This document shows positions 11,421 through 24,827 of a stretch of 64,000 nucleotides of DNA, piece after piece. The stretch comes from Neoscytalidium dimidiatum (taxonomy: Eukaryota; Ascomycota; Dothideomycetes; Botryosphaeriales; Botryosphaeriaceae). The stretch is taken from NCBI GenBank assembly GCA_037367355.1, contig CM074701.1:682001-746000 (forward strand), read 5' to 3'. Position numbers and translations under genes: made by a program. The notes below the pieces were generated by a model. It saw only the letters and a program-made list of their open reading frames with translations, was not told the DNA's origin and ran no database searches. The number at the start of each line of letters is the position of its first letter. The stretch's first letter is position 1.

Positions 11421-13883
11421 ATGGCCGGCCACTTCTCCAACATGTCCGGCATCCCGCCATATTTCAACATGAATTCCCAGCGTCCGATGATGCCCATGGA
11501 GAACAGCTATCCGCCGCCTGGCTTCGCCCCGAATCTGCAGCCCTTCCAGACCCTCTCCTCCGAGAACCTCCGCCAAAGCTACGCCGACCTCGACGACCCC
11601 AGCCGGACCATGTTGCCAGCCCAGAGCGCAGCCAGAGCTCGCCGGAGGCCTGCTCCAGGCGCAGAACATGTGAAACACCGCAGGACTCGCAGCGGTTGCT
11701 ACACCTGCAGAAACAGACGAGTCAAGGTAAGACGCTGAGCCTGCTTTTTCCTCCGCTCGAGATGGCTGACATGCGCGTCCCGTCAGTGTGATGAGACCCA
11801 CCCAATCTGTGAAAGTATGTGTCTCCCGTTCCATTTGGTGGCGTCCTACTAATTGCGCCCGTTCATGCAGGATGCCGCAAAGGCAACAGAGAGTGTGTCT
11901 ATCCCGAGCCCGCCGCAACCAACAAGTCCAGCCGCAGCAAGACCAAAGGCTCTTCGCCTCAGAGCAACTCGTCCGTAGAAGACGACGATGTGGAAGGGAA
12001 GGCGCCGTTGCCCGTAATCCCCGATGAGGATGAACCTGGCGACGCATCCAGCCACCGGGCCAGTGTTTCGAATGCAAGCCGCCGCAGTCGAGAACCGTCG
12101 AATACGCCGTCTTTGACGCACGGGAAAAGCCCATCTCCATCCACGGAAGGATCGAGCACAATTCCCCATGCCCAGCCACGGCCTGTGCCATCCCGGACGT
12201 CGAGTCGATCAAACTTGCGCAAGTCCCCCATGGAACGCACTTGGGCCGAACTTCCATCAGATGTCCGCTATTATCTCGACTGGTTCCGAAACAACATTAC
12301 CTGCCACCATTACTGCCTCAAGTATGACGGGGCTGATTTCATGCGCACCACTTTGCTCGAGATTGCTGTGCATAACGACCATCTGCTCTATGCCGTTGTT
12401 GGTTTCGCCGCGTATCACCATACGTTGTCAAGACCAAATGGAAGGATCGCGGATTTCCTCAGCTACTACAACAGATCTGTCCAGCTTCTTCGCCTGTCCT
12501 TGCAGCGCAGTCAAAGGCGGACTCCGGCTACCCTTCTAACCATTCTTCAGCTGGCCACGATCGAGGTTTGTTCTCTTCGATTTTGTTTCACATAATGCCT
12601 GCTCACAGTGACGTGCAGGAATACCTTGGTGACTGGGTCAACCTCATTGGTCACCAAAGAGCCGCATACGAAATCATCACATCCATGTACACTCCTCAGA
12701 CGATTATGCAAAACGAAACGCTCCGCAGGATCATCACATGGTATCAGCGCTTCGATCTGATGGGCGGCATCATGTCCGGATACGAAACAGTGCTCGGACG
12801 AGATTGGTTCCTGGCTTGCACCGAATACTACACCCAGCAAACGCGCGATAGGCCCCACGATGTGGGCTGCAAGTTTGACGAAAGGCTGTCTCTTTGCAGG
12901 CTGTTTGCCAACGACACGGCAACGTTATTCGCAAGGAAGGCAAAGGGCCAAATCAGCGATGAGGTTTTCGCAGCGGAATGCATGGCCCTGGACAAGAGAA
13001 TCGACGAGTGGGTCGAGCAACTAGACCCCTCCCTTACGGACTCGTCGAAGCATATCACAAACTTTGATGGCGCTCCACCTCGCGATCCCAACGACGTTGT
13101 AGACCCCTACGACCCTCATTTTATGTACGGAGAGGAGCTTTTCCCGATGAACATTGTCTTCATCGACTACTGGGCAATCACTCTCATGTTCAAGATGCAG
13201 CTCTGCAATTTCTTCCAAAAGGAGCCAGCCCCCGAGGTGCAGAAGATTGCTTACAATATTTGCAAGATGTTCGAGGCGCTTGAAATGTACCCCAACAGCC
13301 CCCCAGGAATTGTCATCGAGGCCAGTGCTGCTATCGGGATGGGCGTCGTCCACCTTCCAAGAGATGAAAGACACGTTATGTGGGGTCGTCGCAAGTTCGC
13401 CAAAGTTGAGGCGCAAGGGTGAGTCGAAGCAGCTGAACCCAACACCCGAAGTTTGAGTAGATCCTAACTGCGCTTCTCTCTAGGTACATCTATCCAGCCA
13501 GCATGCGGATGGGCTTGAGCGAAGCCTGGGGTGTCGACGTCTCCCACTCGTGGCTCCCGAATAACGAAGGAATGCCGGATATCATCTTGCAAATCCGTGG
13601 GTTTATCGAAGAGCGCGCTACAATCCCAAAGGATCAGAATCGACAAGACCTCCGAGAGATGCGCGGCATCTTCGAGAACCTCAGCGTGAAAGAACGCAAG
13701 AGCAGCGGGGCCAGTCATGACTCAGCGTCCGCAGCCGCGGCGGCTGCAACTTTCAACCTCGGCGCCACTGGCGAAGAGCTGGCCAGTATGGACTTTGGCG
13801 TGGACGATGCCATGATCTACGAGAACAGTCCTGACTATGGGTGGAACTACAGTCCACAGGGCACTCAATTCTCGGAGCATTGA
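11421..13883 (+). CDS. Zn2Cys6 transcription factor with fungal-specific C-terminal domain
   Basis: Exons 11421-11726, 11787-11814, 11871-12565, 12619-13418 and 13484-13883 encode 742 residues. The introns are 53-65 bases, and two of them cut the DNA-binding domain, including a micro-exon of 28 bases. The zinc cluster is complete: C93-x2-C96-x6-C103-x6-C110-x2-C113-x6-C120. Before it lies a Pro/Met-rich leader; after it a Ser/Lys-rich linker with an acidic patch; then a long helical region starting near ERTWAELPSDVRYYLDWF, typical of the PF11951-type fungal transcription-factor domain. The start ATG has a good context (GCGCCATGG). The family acts in the nucleus on CGG-containing sites, but the target genes are not evident. 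The unusually large gene-free region upstream suggests complex regulation. The cluster looks conserved rather than accessory; I do not assign a symbol. Confidence 0.9.
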
Positions 13884-16716
13884 GCGGCACTGCTGTCATG
13901 TTCAGCTATCCCGTGGGTCGTGAGGGGTAATAGGGTTGCACGACCAAGCCTGCAGCAGTCCCATAGCGGCTAGCGACGGCCGCGGCCGGTAACCATTGCC
14001 TAGCTCGTGTCGAGATAAGCTCTTGGTCAAAATCTCCATCAGACCAGTGTTACATGTGGGTCAAGGGAAGGATTAAAAATATTGGACATCCACGTGCGAC
14101 CCGCGGGCTCGTCGGTTGACCTTCCGACTGGGAAAAACAAAGTTGGGTAATGGTCTGAGGATGACCCACTTCGCGGTCATGAAATAACCGGCGGCGGAAC
14201 CCATCGTACCTGCCTGATTAGGAATGGGGCAGCGACGTTGGATATTGATCCTTCAGACTACGCCGCGCACGTCACTTTCCATCTTGATGAGTGACTACTT
14301 ACTGTCCTAAGACTCGTCTGCTTATCTATCTTCATTCCTATTCTTGTTCACTTCTCATTACTCTTTTCTAACCGGACTTATCTTCTTGTAAATGTTCTTC
14401 AGTTCGTTGATACCTCTTCTGCATTCATCTGTTTCTTATCGTTTGATTGCACATATAGCTCGGTTTAGTTCTTTTGCGTCTTCTACTTTCCACCATTCAG
14501 CTAGCGATGTTCTCACTAGCTGAAGTTTTCTTGTCTCCTTTGTCTCCAAAAAAAAAATATAAAAGAAGCAAGCAAGTTAAAAATACGGCTCAAAAGAGAT
14601 GGGCGGGTTCCTGGGAGTTACGCAACGGGGATTACCATGATAGGCGTACGGTTCCAAGAAGGTGCCATCGGGATCTGGCTCAAAGGCGTCATATCTTTCA
14701 TCTTTTTGGGAAATAAGATAACCAAAATTCTCAACATCTGTATCATTAGAGCATCTCTTTTGTCATATTCTTCTCTGTATATTCTTGAGTCATTCCATAA
14801 CATGCTCACCTCATGAATGATCAAACTCTGCGCGAAAGTCACGAAGAAGCGCTCTCCCGTCTTGCAAAATTCCATCTATTTCGCTATGTATAATCCGTGC
14901 ACGGTCCCAGGAAAATACCCTGATCTAAGGAAAATGCCATTTGACAAACCGTTGGGCTCCCGTGGAGCAACGGCGCGACCCTCTCGCGCGTTGTCGATCT
15001 TAAGGATGCAGGCAAGAATATTATCGCACCAACAATCGGGGGCAGGCGCGTATCGACAACCTCGAAAATGCGGGGGCCGTGGGAGCGTCAATCTTCTACA
15101 ATTCCGGCACGGAAGGGGGGTTGTCGCGGGGAGGAGGAGCAGAGATGACGGGCAGGATAAGGTTACGACATAAGCATCACCTTTTTTTTTTTTTTATAGC
15201 TCCTTGCCAACAGACCAGGCAGCAGCGGCATCACCATTATCAGCAACCGGGAATAGGAAAGGAGTTCCAAGAAAGATCATGCACATCAGGCTGCATATGC
15301 ATGGCAGGGCGCACGCGCACGCACATAAGCCACGAGAGGCAGCAGCGGCTGATGTGCCTGACGTCACGTCATTCACGAACCCACACGCGCACACACACGC
15401 ACACGTTATCCTCTTTTTCGGGTCCATGGGAACATGCGCCTCACCCTGCACGGGTACAGCTCACATCCGCGCCCGTAGCCTGCACTGCCCGCAAGCCCGG
15501 GCGCTCTAAGAGGGGATAAAGCGTCGATCTTATTCCGTCATGCTATGCTATTTTAATCCGGATTTCCCTTTCTCTCTACCCCTCTAACTCTCCGCAGTAA
15601 TGCCAGCCTCATTTCCTGCGGCGGCCCCTCGTGCTGCCCGACTCAAAGATGAGCGGAGAGAGGCAGAGAAAGGATCGGGCCAGAACACACGGACGCCGCG
15701 TTTGTCCCGAATCGGCGGGAACTGATGGACACGGGGGTCCTTTTCGGGGCAAAGCGCAACGGAGTGCGGCAGCGTGGTGGCCAGCGTTTGATGAGGATCT
15801 GTTGACGGGGTTCCGGCGCGCAGCTGCGGCGGGTTAAGATGTGCAGGACATAGTTTTTCCCATGCCCGTCGCTGTGCGCCGCGCTGCCGTTGCGCTGCGC
15901 TCGGGGCCAAAAAAAAAAAAAAAGGGCAGCAGAGGTCCGGGTTAAGCAGCGGCGGAGCAGCTGATTGAGCTAGTCTGTGCGGCCATGCGTTGCCTTTTAA
16001 TACATCGGATCCGCGCGCAATTAGCTATCGTCACGCTATAAGGAGAGGGACCGTGTTGTTCCCTTGTCTTTCTCTCTCTGTCTCTCTCGGTCACCCCACG
16101 GTCCGGAACTTTGGCCGGGAGGAAAGGAAAGGGGAGGGTTCGGCCGAACACGAATACGGGACGGGGACGGGAAGTTATAGTTGGGCGGGAGAACAGGGAA
16201 AAAAAAGTCCCCGAGATATCATATCACGCAGGAACTTTGAACCATAGCACTACTGCACATGGCATTTCGGACAAAAAAGGCTAAATTCCAGACCGCCCGT
16301 TCCGCTGATAGTGCAGTAAAGAAGATAGTAGAAAGGAAACGCTATACAAACAGAGGTGATTGGTGTTCGCGGCCTAGTCCCGGGTATCTGCTCAAAGGCA
16401 ATACATCGTCTTCTCCTCGCCCCCCCTCTCACGGCAGCGATCACCTCAGAAGAGTTACCCGGTCCTTCCTTCCGCTTGAGACCAGTCCGCGGGGGAGAAG
16501 ATGAAAAATCTATCAAGGTCTGGTCGCTACGGAAGAGCAAGGAACCATAACCCAATTTCATAGCCGTTCAAGAAGGAGAGAGCGCATGCCCTATTGAAGG
16601 GTTCACGCACCCTCGCGGCTCTTGCGGTAGCTTGCCTATTGCTCGCGCGTTCAGGTTAGATACGTACTTTATTTTGGGTGGTAGAAGCAGAGGTCGTGTT
16701 CGGTTGAAGGACACGA
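13884..16716. other. intergenic region between convergent genes, no gene recognised
   Basis: The Zn2Cys6 gene ends at 13883 (+) and the BAR gene ends at 16717 (-), so both 3' ends face this 2.8 kb. It holds a pyrimidine-rich stretch (about 14330-14550), a T run (15182-15195), a short CA-rich repeat (about 15378-15405) and an A run (15909-15923). No domain-bearing frame was seen. Confidence 0.5.
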
Positions 16717-18022
16717 TCATTCGTGATGACGCACCTCCTGCTCGACCTGCAACTGATCGACCACGGGAGCCAGCTCGCTCAGGATCTCGTAAGCCTTCTT
16801 GTGATACTCGAGCTGGGCGGCGATAAGATCGGCGAGGTTACGAAGCGGCTCGGGAGTGTCCAGGACCTAGTGTTTCCCGGGGAACCCCCCCCATGTTAGC
16901 AAGGCTTTCCTTTCCCACCTTTTGACTTTGCTCCGATGTGTCCGAGCTCAGCGGGGAAGGGTTGCGTAAGAGTGCAAATTCGGCTTACATTTTTCATAAC
17001 GCCTACAGCCTCCTCGGTTTGGCCGACGAACTCGTCCTCGGCTTGCTCGATCTGCGCCCTGGCCTCCTCGGAGATGTGCTCCTCGTCGCCGCCGTCCTTC
17101 TTCGCACCGGGAAGGGAGAAAGCGCCGCCCTTGGCCTTGGCCTTGGTGGCGTCCAGGCTCAAGCGGGCGTTCTCGACGGCCTTGCGGGCGCGGGTGGCGA
17201 ACATGATGTTCGTGTTGAGGGTGGTGCTCCAGCCGGCCAGGAAGCGGCTCTGGATCTGGGCGTCCTGACTGAGGCGGGCCTCGCCGACCTTCTCCATCGC
17301 GATGGCATACTTCTCGAGGGCGGTGGCCAGCGGGTCCTCGGAGGCACTGCCGTGATCCTGGTTCAGGATGGTGGAGCTGTTGAGGGCGGCGCGGGCGATT
17401 GCGTGGTTGAACGTCTTGGGCTGCGGCTTGGCCGACGGCGGGGCCGTCAGGGCGGCCTGCGCTTCGGCGGGCGAGGTAGCCGACGAGAGCAGGGTCACCT
17501 TCTCGGAGACGGTGCGGCCCAGGTCGTTGAACGACTCGCGGATGTTTGTGGGGTAATCGTAGGCTTCATTGGTGTACTGCGAGCTGTTGTGGGAGGTCAG
17601 CGGGGCGATATGGGATGTGGCGGGACAGCAGCGGATTGGTGGACGCACGTAACCTGCAGCATCTTCTGATGGACCTGCTTCAGGGCGTCGACGCGCTTCT
17701 CGAGCTCGATGTAGTCGGGCGGGAGCTGGGTCTGCAGGGGATGGAGAGCGTCAGCGATCTAGCAGCGTGTCGGATTGCGGCGGAGAAGCTACCTTATCCT
17801 CAGCCTGGCCCAATTGCTCCTTGACATACTGCTGGGTGCGAGCGGCGAAAGGGGTGAAGGAAGCACTGTGGAGGGCGAGTGGTCAGCGGTGAGAGCAGCG
17901 ATAGGTACGCAGGCAGCTGCTTCACGCAAGGTCGGCGAGCGCGGGCGCGGGCGTGGGGCAGCTTGCGGGGACCAGTTGGCGACGCACGAGAAGTTCTTGC
18001 CAAAAGCCTGAAACTTGTCCAT
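16717..18022 (-). CDS. BAR domain protein, Gvp36-like
   Basis: Five exons on the minus strand (18022-17988, 17865-17793, 17731-17654, 17576-16989, 16866-16717) encode 307 residues. The first, tiny exon encodes MDKFQAFGKNFS, and the frame is kept through every junction. The protein is almost entirely amphipathic helix with heptad-like Leu/Ala spacing, as in BAR domains. It has a KKDGGDEEHISEEA acidic insertion in the middle and a conserved-looking end (EYHKKAYEILSELAP). Length and termini fit the fungal Gvp36 group, which in yeast associates with Golgi/endosomal vesicles and senses or makes membrane curvature. The introns of 122, 61, 77 and 122 bases are longer than the window norm. Family call is firm; exact orthology is inference. 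Confidence 0.88.
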
Positions 18023-19904
18023 GGTTGCGGTAGATTGGGAACAGCGACGAGGTATGAGTGCAGGCGTGCTGGTGTAGTGTTGTTGTGGACGAGGACAAAA
18101 GGTCGCGATTGTGCATGTGAGGTTGCCAGGGCGTGGCTTGGAACGGCATGGCGTATCTGCCTGCCGCAGCTCCCAAGCTCCCTCCGGACGGGACCATCCA
18201 TCTACTCGACACACAACCTTCGACTTGTGTGTTTCATCCCCGCACCTGGAGGCGTCTAACAATCCATCTCAACTCTTTGTTCTCGCCTGGTTCTCAAAGT
18301 CTACCTCTGTCGTCCATTTTGGTCCGCCTTTGCAGTGGACACGTTTCCGTCGCACGCCATCCTGCCCGCAGTCTATTTCGACCATTTGAATATAGTTTCT
18401 CACGTAGAGTGGGTTTCAGACTCGCGATAGAAAACCCTCATCGATATCAATGGTATAGAGCCAGAGTTCTATGCCATCAGCCAGCCGCTCTGTCGACCCA
18501 GCCCTTACTCGCCCCACAGTTTGTGCGTGAGATTACACGACTTTCCATCTGTTGGCAGTGGTTACTTTCTGGTTGCAAAGTGGTGGTATCAATAACATGC
18601 TAGAGTAAACGAAAGTTTGTATATGGGGTTGATGCAATCTTTTGGCACTGGCTGGTAGTATGCACCCGGGTAACTAGTCGACTGACAATGAAACAAATCT
18701 AGGGATGGACTGATGATGCACTCATTCCAAGATAGTCCCCTAATTATAGGGCAGTTTCCTTCCCTCTACCAGCCATCGTAATTAAAGGGTGTAAGCCTTA
18801 AGATGGGCGACCTCCGCGCCGTGCACTGATGCCACGGCTTATTTTCGTCAAGCACAGGGCTCGGCTCTTTGTTTGCTTGCAAAATATCACTTCGATGTCA
18901 ATGGTACTAGATGGCCTGCAATGCAATTGCAAAAAGAGCGCAGGTGTGCACATGGAGTGGGTGGCAAGCTTGACACAGATGCCATCATTTTAGTTGAACA
19001 TTAATTCCCAAACGGTGGCATCCAATGCTCTTGCGTTGCTGGGTGTTGCTTTATTTCTATAATACTGTGGGACCGCCTTCGATCTTCGTTCTCCTTCTAC
19101 GTCTCAAATCACGAGTATCGATTTGGTCGACAAATCACTATACGGCACAGCTGTGTTGCATCACAATCAATGAATCAGATTTAGGTGAGATCACCAGAGT
19201 CTTTCTACTCGTCAAGTAAGACCCTGTCTTCTCTTCTCCGTATCCCCGACATACCTCGCATCAGCCAATACGGCCAATTACACAGCTATGGATGTGCCCA
19301 CAGGTCTTTTCCCTGCATAGATCTCTGGTCAATCTCTTCCGAGTCCAAATCTCCGGTTATCTGCATCGGATACTGGCGGAATGAGACCATCTCCGCAAGA
19401 ATCCGCCGACACTACAAGGAGCTACGTCTCAAGGCCGAAGTATTTGTCTTACGAGACAATCTTGCCCGGCATTGCTCGGAATACCTGCTTTGTAAGGATT
19501 TCTCAGCTGTTTCCCTGGTCCACGACGTCCAGACTGATCCTCACTCCAGGTACCTGTATGCCCCTATGACAGCACTTTCATTATCAAGCACTCCTGGTTT
19601 TTCTGCTATCACCGAAGTCTGAAGTAATAGCCACTCTCTATTGGTTGATCGGATCCATCCGAACCTGGAGGACTACGGCAATTTTTCGGCAACAAAATTT
19701 TCTTGCGGGAACATCCGAACCCACACGCCCATGATCCGAAGAACGTTCGTGGAAAACAATGCCAGAGTGGACCACCCTAGATGTGGCTTTTCCAGAGCTG
19801 ATTTGCTGATTGTATTCTGTATTGTCTGAACATAGTTGCAACACGCCGAAGTCCTCCCAACAACCATCAAGCAGAATGGTTTGGAGCAACCGGTTACTTC
19901 AACT
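18023..19904. other. intergenic region, no gene recognised
   Basis: Promoter side of the BAR gene and flank of the tRNA. A 145-residue plus-strand frame (19185-19622) overlaps another of 62 residues in a second frame and shows no recognisable domain; I do not call it. Confidence 0.5.
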
Positions 19905-19976
19905 GGCCGCATGGCCCAATGGCAAGGCGCTTGACTACGAATCAAGAGATTCCAGGTTCGACCCCTGGTGTGGTCA
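19905..19976 (+). tRNA. tRNA-Arg (anticodon ACG)
   Basis: A complete 72-base cloverleaf with no intron. The acceptor stem GGCCGCA pairs with TGTGGTC (two G-T wobbles). The D arm is GCC...GGC. The anticodon stem CTTGA/TCAAG holds loop CTACGAA (anticodon ACG, decoding CGN). The T arm is CCAGG-TTCGACC-CCTGG and the discriminator base is A. T-rich DNA follows directly (from 19977, with a T5 run), a normal RNA polymerase III terminator. B-box sequence GGTTCGACCCC is present. Confidence 0.95.
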
Positions 19977-22900
19977 TTTCTTTTTGTTCTTTTGTCCATG
20001 ATTTGTTTTTGGTGTTGTGGAGTGCACGGGTTGTATGAAGACCCCTTTTGCTAACTATTTGCGCACCAGAAAGAGATGAGAGCGCGTTCTGGATACGATC
20101 TGCCTGCAATCTTCTTTCAGGCCGCTACCAATTGGTTGGACTTAAATTTCTTAAAGTCCATTGCACACTACAAACTGGCTGGTAGGTGCGACTGGTAATT
20201 GCGTCAATTGCTCAAAAAACATGCGTAACAAGCCACTTATCCATTGCCGAGACATTGGACGGCGATACGCCGGTCTTCTCATCGCTCTAACAATTGAACT
20301 TATTGCCTTTGAGTAGTTACTCTTATCGTTGAAAATTTGCATTGAAGGAGCCAGCGGTATAAGATTGGTTCAACACGTATTGCAACGGGTAGTCCATTAC
20401 GTCGGTGACTAAGTCAGTCATCTATGACAAGATTTGACTGAAATTTTTCTTTTTCTTCTGAATATTAACATCTAGAGACCTGCTCTTACTGCTCATATGC
20501 CCTTCTGCTTGCTGTTGTAACACTTCTCGAGCTGACCTCGTTGACAGAGTAGATCACGAGCCCGACAACAGCGCCATCCGAAAACCAAGAAGAAAATCCT
20601 GAACATATTTCGATGCAATAAAGTAATACTATGGATGTCTAAAGCTCGAAACTCCTTCACTAGTTCACGTCCGGCATTGTTCCTGTAGTTTCTTGCGTAG
20701 TATGGGTAAACAAGATATATGATGATGAACACGCCGTTTATATTACTCAATCGGAAGTTGAGCTTGTTTTGTGGTTTCTATATGTTGCTAAAATCTCATC
20801 GTCGCTTGTTCATGCCGGTAAGTCCACCAACTCCATCAACTCCCCTTCTGTACCGACGACATTACCATTGCCCCTTTCCGACGAGACAATAGTCAAGTAA
20901 AACGTATCTGGGATCTCTTGAAGAGGCGAATGAACGGATTCAACGTGGCAATGAGAAACTTTCGAAGAGGTGACTGTGGGTTCCAATATCGAAATGGTGC
21001 GTCCGCTCGGTGGCCCCGACTTGCCCATTTTCAGCATGCCACACCCCTGAAGCGTGGCGTCGCGCAGACCTCCTTGCGAACGCGCTTTACGAGTGGCGAA
21101 AGAGAAGTCTTCAGACACAATGGCCCGCGAGATTTGAGAACGCCAGTGGTAGCCGATTGCCAGCTGTTCTGAAGAATGTTAAGCACGGCAGAGATGGTAC
21201 GACTCCGAGATGATGGAGAGTATGGGTGGAATGGCGGCTTAGTATCAATAGCTGAACATGTTGCTTCACGGCCTTGAGTATGGCTTGAGAGCACAAGGCA
21301 GAAGACCGGCAGTGATGCTGGCGTGGCAAGATTTGTGTTGTTGGGGTAGAGGTAATCCGGATGCAATGCATCGACTACTAGCGGAAAGGTAAACACTTCA
21401 CGAAAGCCAGGGGTAGCAACACCTCCAACGAATACTGTAACCCCCGAGGACTATGGAAGACCATGCAGATCTCGAAGGCTAGCATGCCTCGGCGAATTAT
21501 TTTCTCAGAACTACACCGCCATCCGGATCATCACGCCACACGCGGAGCCCACCTCTACCGCATCCCTTACGATCGAGATATTGTTCTTGGCGTACATCTC
21601 GCAGACGAAGCACTCTAGTAGGAGCTCGTAAGCTATTTAGTGTGCCAGGAACCCATCGTTACTAAGAACACACGTGCTTGAAAGGACTGCCCAAAGCAAC
21701 CCGATCATCCTATATCTGGCGGATCAAAGTACAACACTGAAGATACACTGTTTGGCCAGACCCTCGGTGGTGGTCAAGGAGGTCGGTGCACTGGGCTACG
21801 GCAGTTGAAGATGAGCGCCGCAACCGAGGTGGCGCTCGGCATAACATGCCGATTTGGCGTCGAGACCGATGGGCGTGCGGAGCTGATCACTCACCCATAA
21901 GCAGAGGAAAATTGTTCTCACGCAAGAAACCGGGGCTAAGTTGGGGACTCAGCTATGCAACTCAACGTCTGGAATACATCCGCGCTAATCCTGGCCAGCT
22001 GTGTCTATGTCTTACTCTACATGCGGGAATATGTCGGGGAGTAGAGCGTTCATGACAGGGGAAATGTATAAGCGGGCGCTAACCATTCCCACCTGTGGAC
22101 GATGGCAGCAGCAGCATCTAACGGTGGCTGCAAGCAAACGAGAAGTTGCCCGAAAAGGTAAAGAACCCGACAAGGTCGCCGCCCGAGGCGTTGACGGCAT
22201 CACTTCGGGAGCGGGTATCAGCCACATTGTAGCCCGGCTAAGCATGAGGATTTCGTTGCCAAGAAGATTGAAGCCGCGGGGTAGTCAAGGGTAGGGTGAA
22301 GTGGACGCGGAGGACGCGATTCGGGTTGTCTTTTCAGACCCGAGATGCATCCATTAGGTGTTGTAAATTTCAGTCTTCGACCTCCACCGGGGGAGTCATT
22401 AGAGGCTTGACATATATGCCTACCGATCGCAGCGTCCATGGACAGCGTCGGCAGATGGCGCATGTATGCTGAAAGTGGAAGCCAAGGCCCCATTTCCAGA
22501 GGATAACTCCGCCCCAAGGAGCAGATCCGACGTCACACGGACACATGTGGTAGCCAAGTGGTCCATCACGTAAGTGCAATCGTATACACCACGACAGCAC
22601 ATGGTGCAATGTGGAGCTGGGCGGTACAAAAGTACAGTGCGCAGAGAGCCCGGATTGCTGCCCGAGTCATGTGGTACCGAGAGAAAAGGAGACGGCCGCG
22701 AAGTCTTACGATGCTGCCAGGGTGTGCGGCTCTGGATTGGGTTCTCGAAGAAACACTTCAGCGCTGGATTGGAAGACCTCGCATGATGTTTCGCACCAAT
22801 AGTTGCACCTTGCCGGCGAATCAAGGAAACCTCAAACACCGGAAGGCCGGACATCGGGCGGCTGGCTTGGCAAGGTGCGTCAGTCGTGCCGAAGATGCTG

Positions 22901-23132
22901 CCGCGCGGTCGTATCCGTTCGCACTACGCGCCGCACCCCCCCCCAAAGATCTTCGTCAGTCCCCATTTCTGCCCAGTGCCTCGCCCCACACTAACCCCCA
23001 GTCCCCGGACGTCGGGCAACCTTATATGGGGTTCTTGCACCTTATACTTAGCGTGGCCCGATGATGGTTCGCTCCTGACACGGCTCCCTCGGTTTCCTCC
23101 CCACACTTACGAAACATCTGCATTACCTCACA
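19977..23132. other. intergenic region, possible decayed coding DNA
   Basis: No intact gene. Between about 21400 and 22800 there are protein-like stretches in several frames interrupted by stops, for example around the minus-strand segment 21500-21640. I could not assign these to a family. The last 150 bases before 23133 form the presumed promoter of the sugar transporter. Confidence 0.4.
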
Positions 23133-24827
23133 ATGGGCAGATCAAAGTCTCGCTCCACCCCTCCAGCATCTGTTGACGATGAGCTTGCTGCTGTTCTACC
23201 CAAAGACAGCCGGCCATGGTGGAAACAAAGCCACTTGCTGAAGCTCAACTTGAGCATTGGCTCTATTTTGATGTTCTGTAAGCTTGCCACCGTCACATGC
23301 TTTTGTTCCCTCTCATCGCTGATCCCTTGCAGCGTCTGCCAACGGCTTTGACGGAACACTCATGAACAGTCTCCAGGCCCTCACGCAATGGAACGAGTTC
23401 ATGGACTATCCTTCTGGCTCCTGGCTTGGCTTTATCAATGCTATCTACTGGCTCGGCGTCGGGGTTGTGTTCCCGCTGTCAGCATTCGTCGCCAACAGAT
23501 GGGGCCGGAAGCCCGGAGTGTACATCGGCATCATCTTCCTGGTCCTTGGAACTGCTCTCCAGACGTCAGCCCACAATGCTGCAGCCTTCATCGCTGCTCG
23601 GTTCTTCATCGGTGTGGCGGGAAGCTGGTTCGGATCCTCCATCCCCGTCCTGATCAACGAAGTCGCCTATCCAACGCACCGCGGCATTGTCAACGCTCTG
23701 TACAACTGTGGCTGGCACGCTGGCAGTATCGTGGCCGCCTGGATTTGCTTCGGCACTCGTGACTTCGAGTCTTCCTGGAGCTGGCGTCTCCCGTCCCTTC
23801 TTCAGATCGCACTTCCGACTCTGGCTATCCCTGGTTTTATCGCCATCCCCGAGAGTCCCAGATGGCTCGTCTCGATGGATCGGACGGAGGAAGCTCGGAA
23901 GCTCCTGACAGAATGTCACGGTGCTGGAGATGCCTCCTCAGCACTGGTCGCCTATGAGATTGCGTCCATCGAAGAGGCGCTCCGAGTCGAGAGGCTCGCC
24001 GGCGAGAAGACGTCATACATCGACATGATCAAGACTCCAGGCAACCGGCGCAGGCTTTTCATCACCGTTACCCTCGGCGTCTTCGCTCAATGGACGGGCA
24101 ACGGTGTCGTCAGCTACTACCTCGCCCTGGTCTTGAACACTGCCGGCATCACGAATGTCAGCCACCAACTCATCATCTCCGGCTGCCTACAGATTTGGAA
24201 CCTGATCTTCTCCGTCCTTGCCGCCGTTTCTGTGGATAAGTTAGGCAGACGCACACTCTTCCTCGCATCTGCCGGAATCGAGTTCGTCGCATTCATCGTC
24301 ATCACCGGCCTTTCGGGCTCGTTCGCGGAGACTGGCACGGCATCCGTCGGTATCGCCGTCGTGCCTTTCCTTTTCATATACTACGCTGGGTATGCCTAAT
24401 CCTATGATGACTTCCTCGCATGGTTTCGAAAACGCTAACACCTGTGCTCGTCAGGTACGATATCGCTTTGACCCCTCTGCTCACGGCCTATCCTTGCGAG
24501 ATCTGGCCGTTCATGATGCGGTCACGAGGCAATGCCGTGACTTGGATTACGACAGTTAGCGCCATTTTCTTCAATACGTTCGTGAACCCGGTTGCGCTCG
24601 ATGCCATTGGGTGGAAGTACTACATCGTCTTCGTGGTGATCATCATCCTTTACGGCATCACTGCTTACTTCCGGTACCCTGAAACGAAGGGGTTGACGCT
24701 CGAGAGAATCGCAATGATCTTCGACGGAGATGATGCTGTACCAGAGGCTGCGACGGGAAACAAGGCCGTGGCGGAGAAGGAGGCGTTAGAAGAGAGGCTA
24801 GAGAAGGTGGACACGGGAAGTGAGTGA
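23133..24827 (+). CDS. MFS sugar transporter (sugar porter family, lactose/hexose type)
   Basis: Exons 23133-23277, 23333-24389 and 24455-24827 encode 524 residues. About twelve hydrophobic segments are visible. Sugar-porter signatures are present: an NRWGRKPG loop after segment 2, PESPRWL at the end of the N-terminal half, DKLGRRTLF in the second half, and PETKGLTLE just after the last segment. The N-terminus (charged, about 40 residues) and the Glu/Lys-rich tail are cytosolic. It is a plasma-membrane proton-coupled sugar uptake protein by family; the pattern fits the fungal LAC12-like group, but substrate cannot be told from sequence. The next gene downstream on the same strand is a Zn2Cys6 regulator, a common pairing for inducible sugar uptake. 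Confidence 0.92.

Noticed and set aside
19185..19622. 145-residue plus-strand open frame near the tRNA
   Set aside because: A second frame of similar quality overlaps it and no motif is recognisable.
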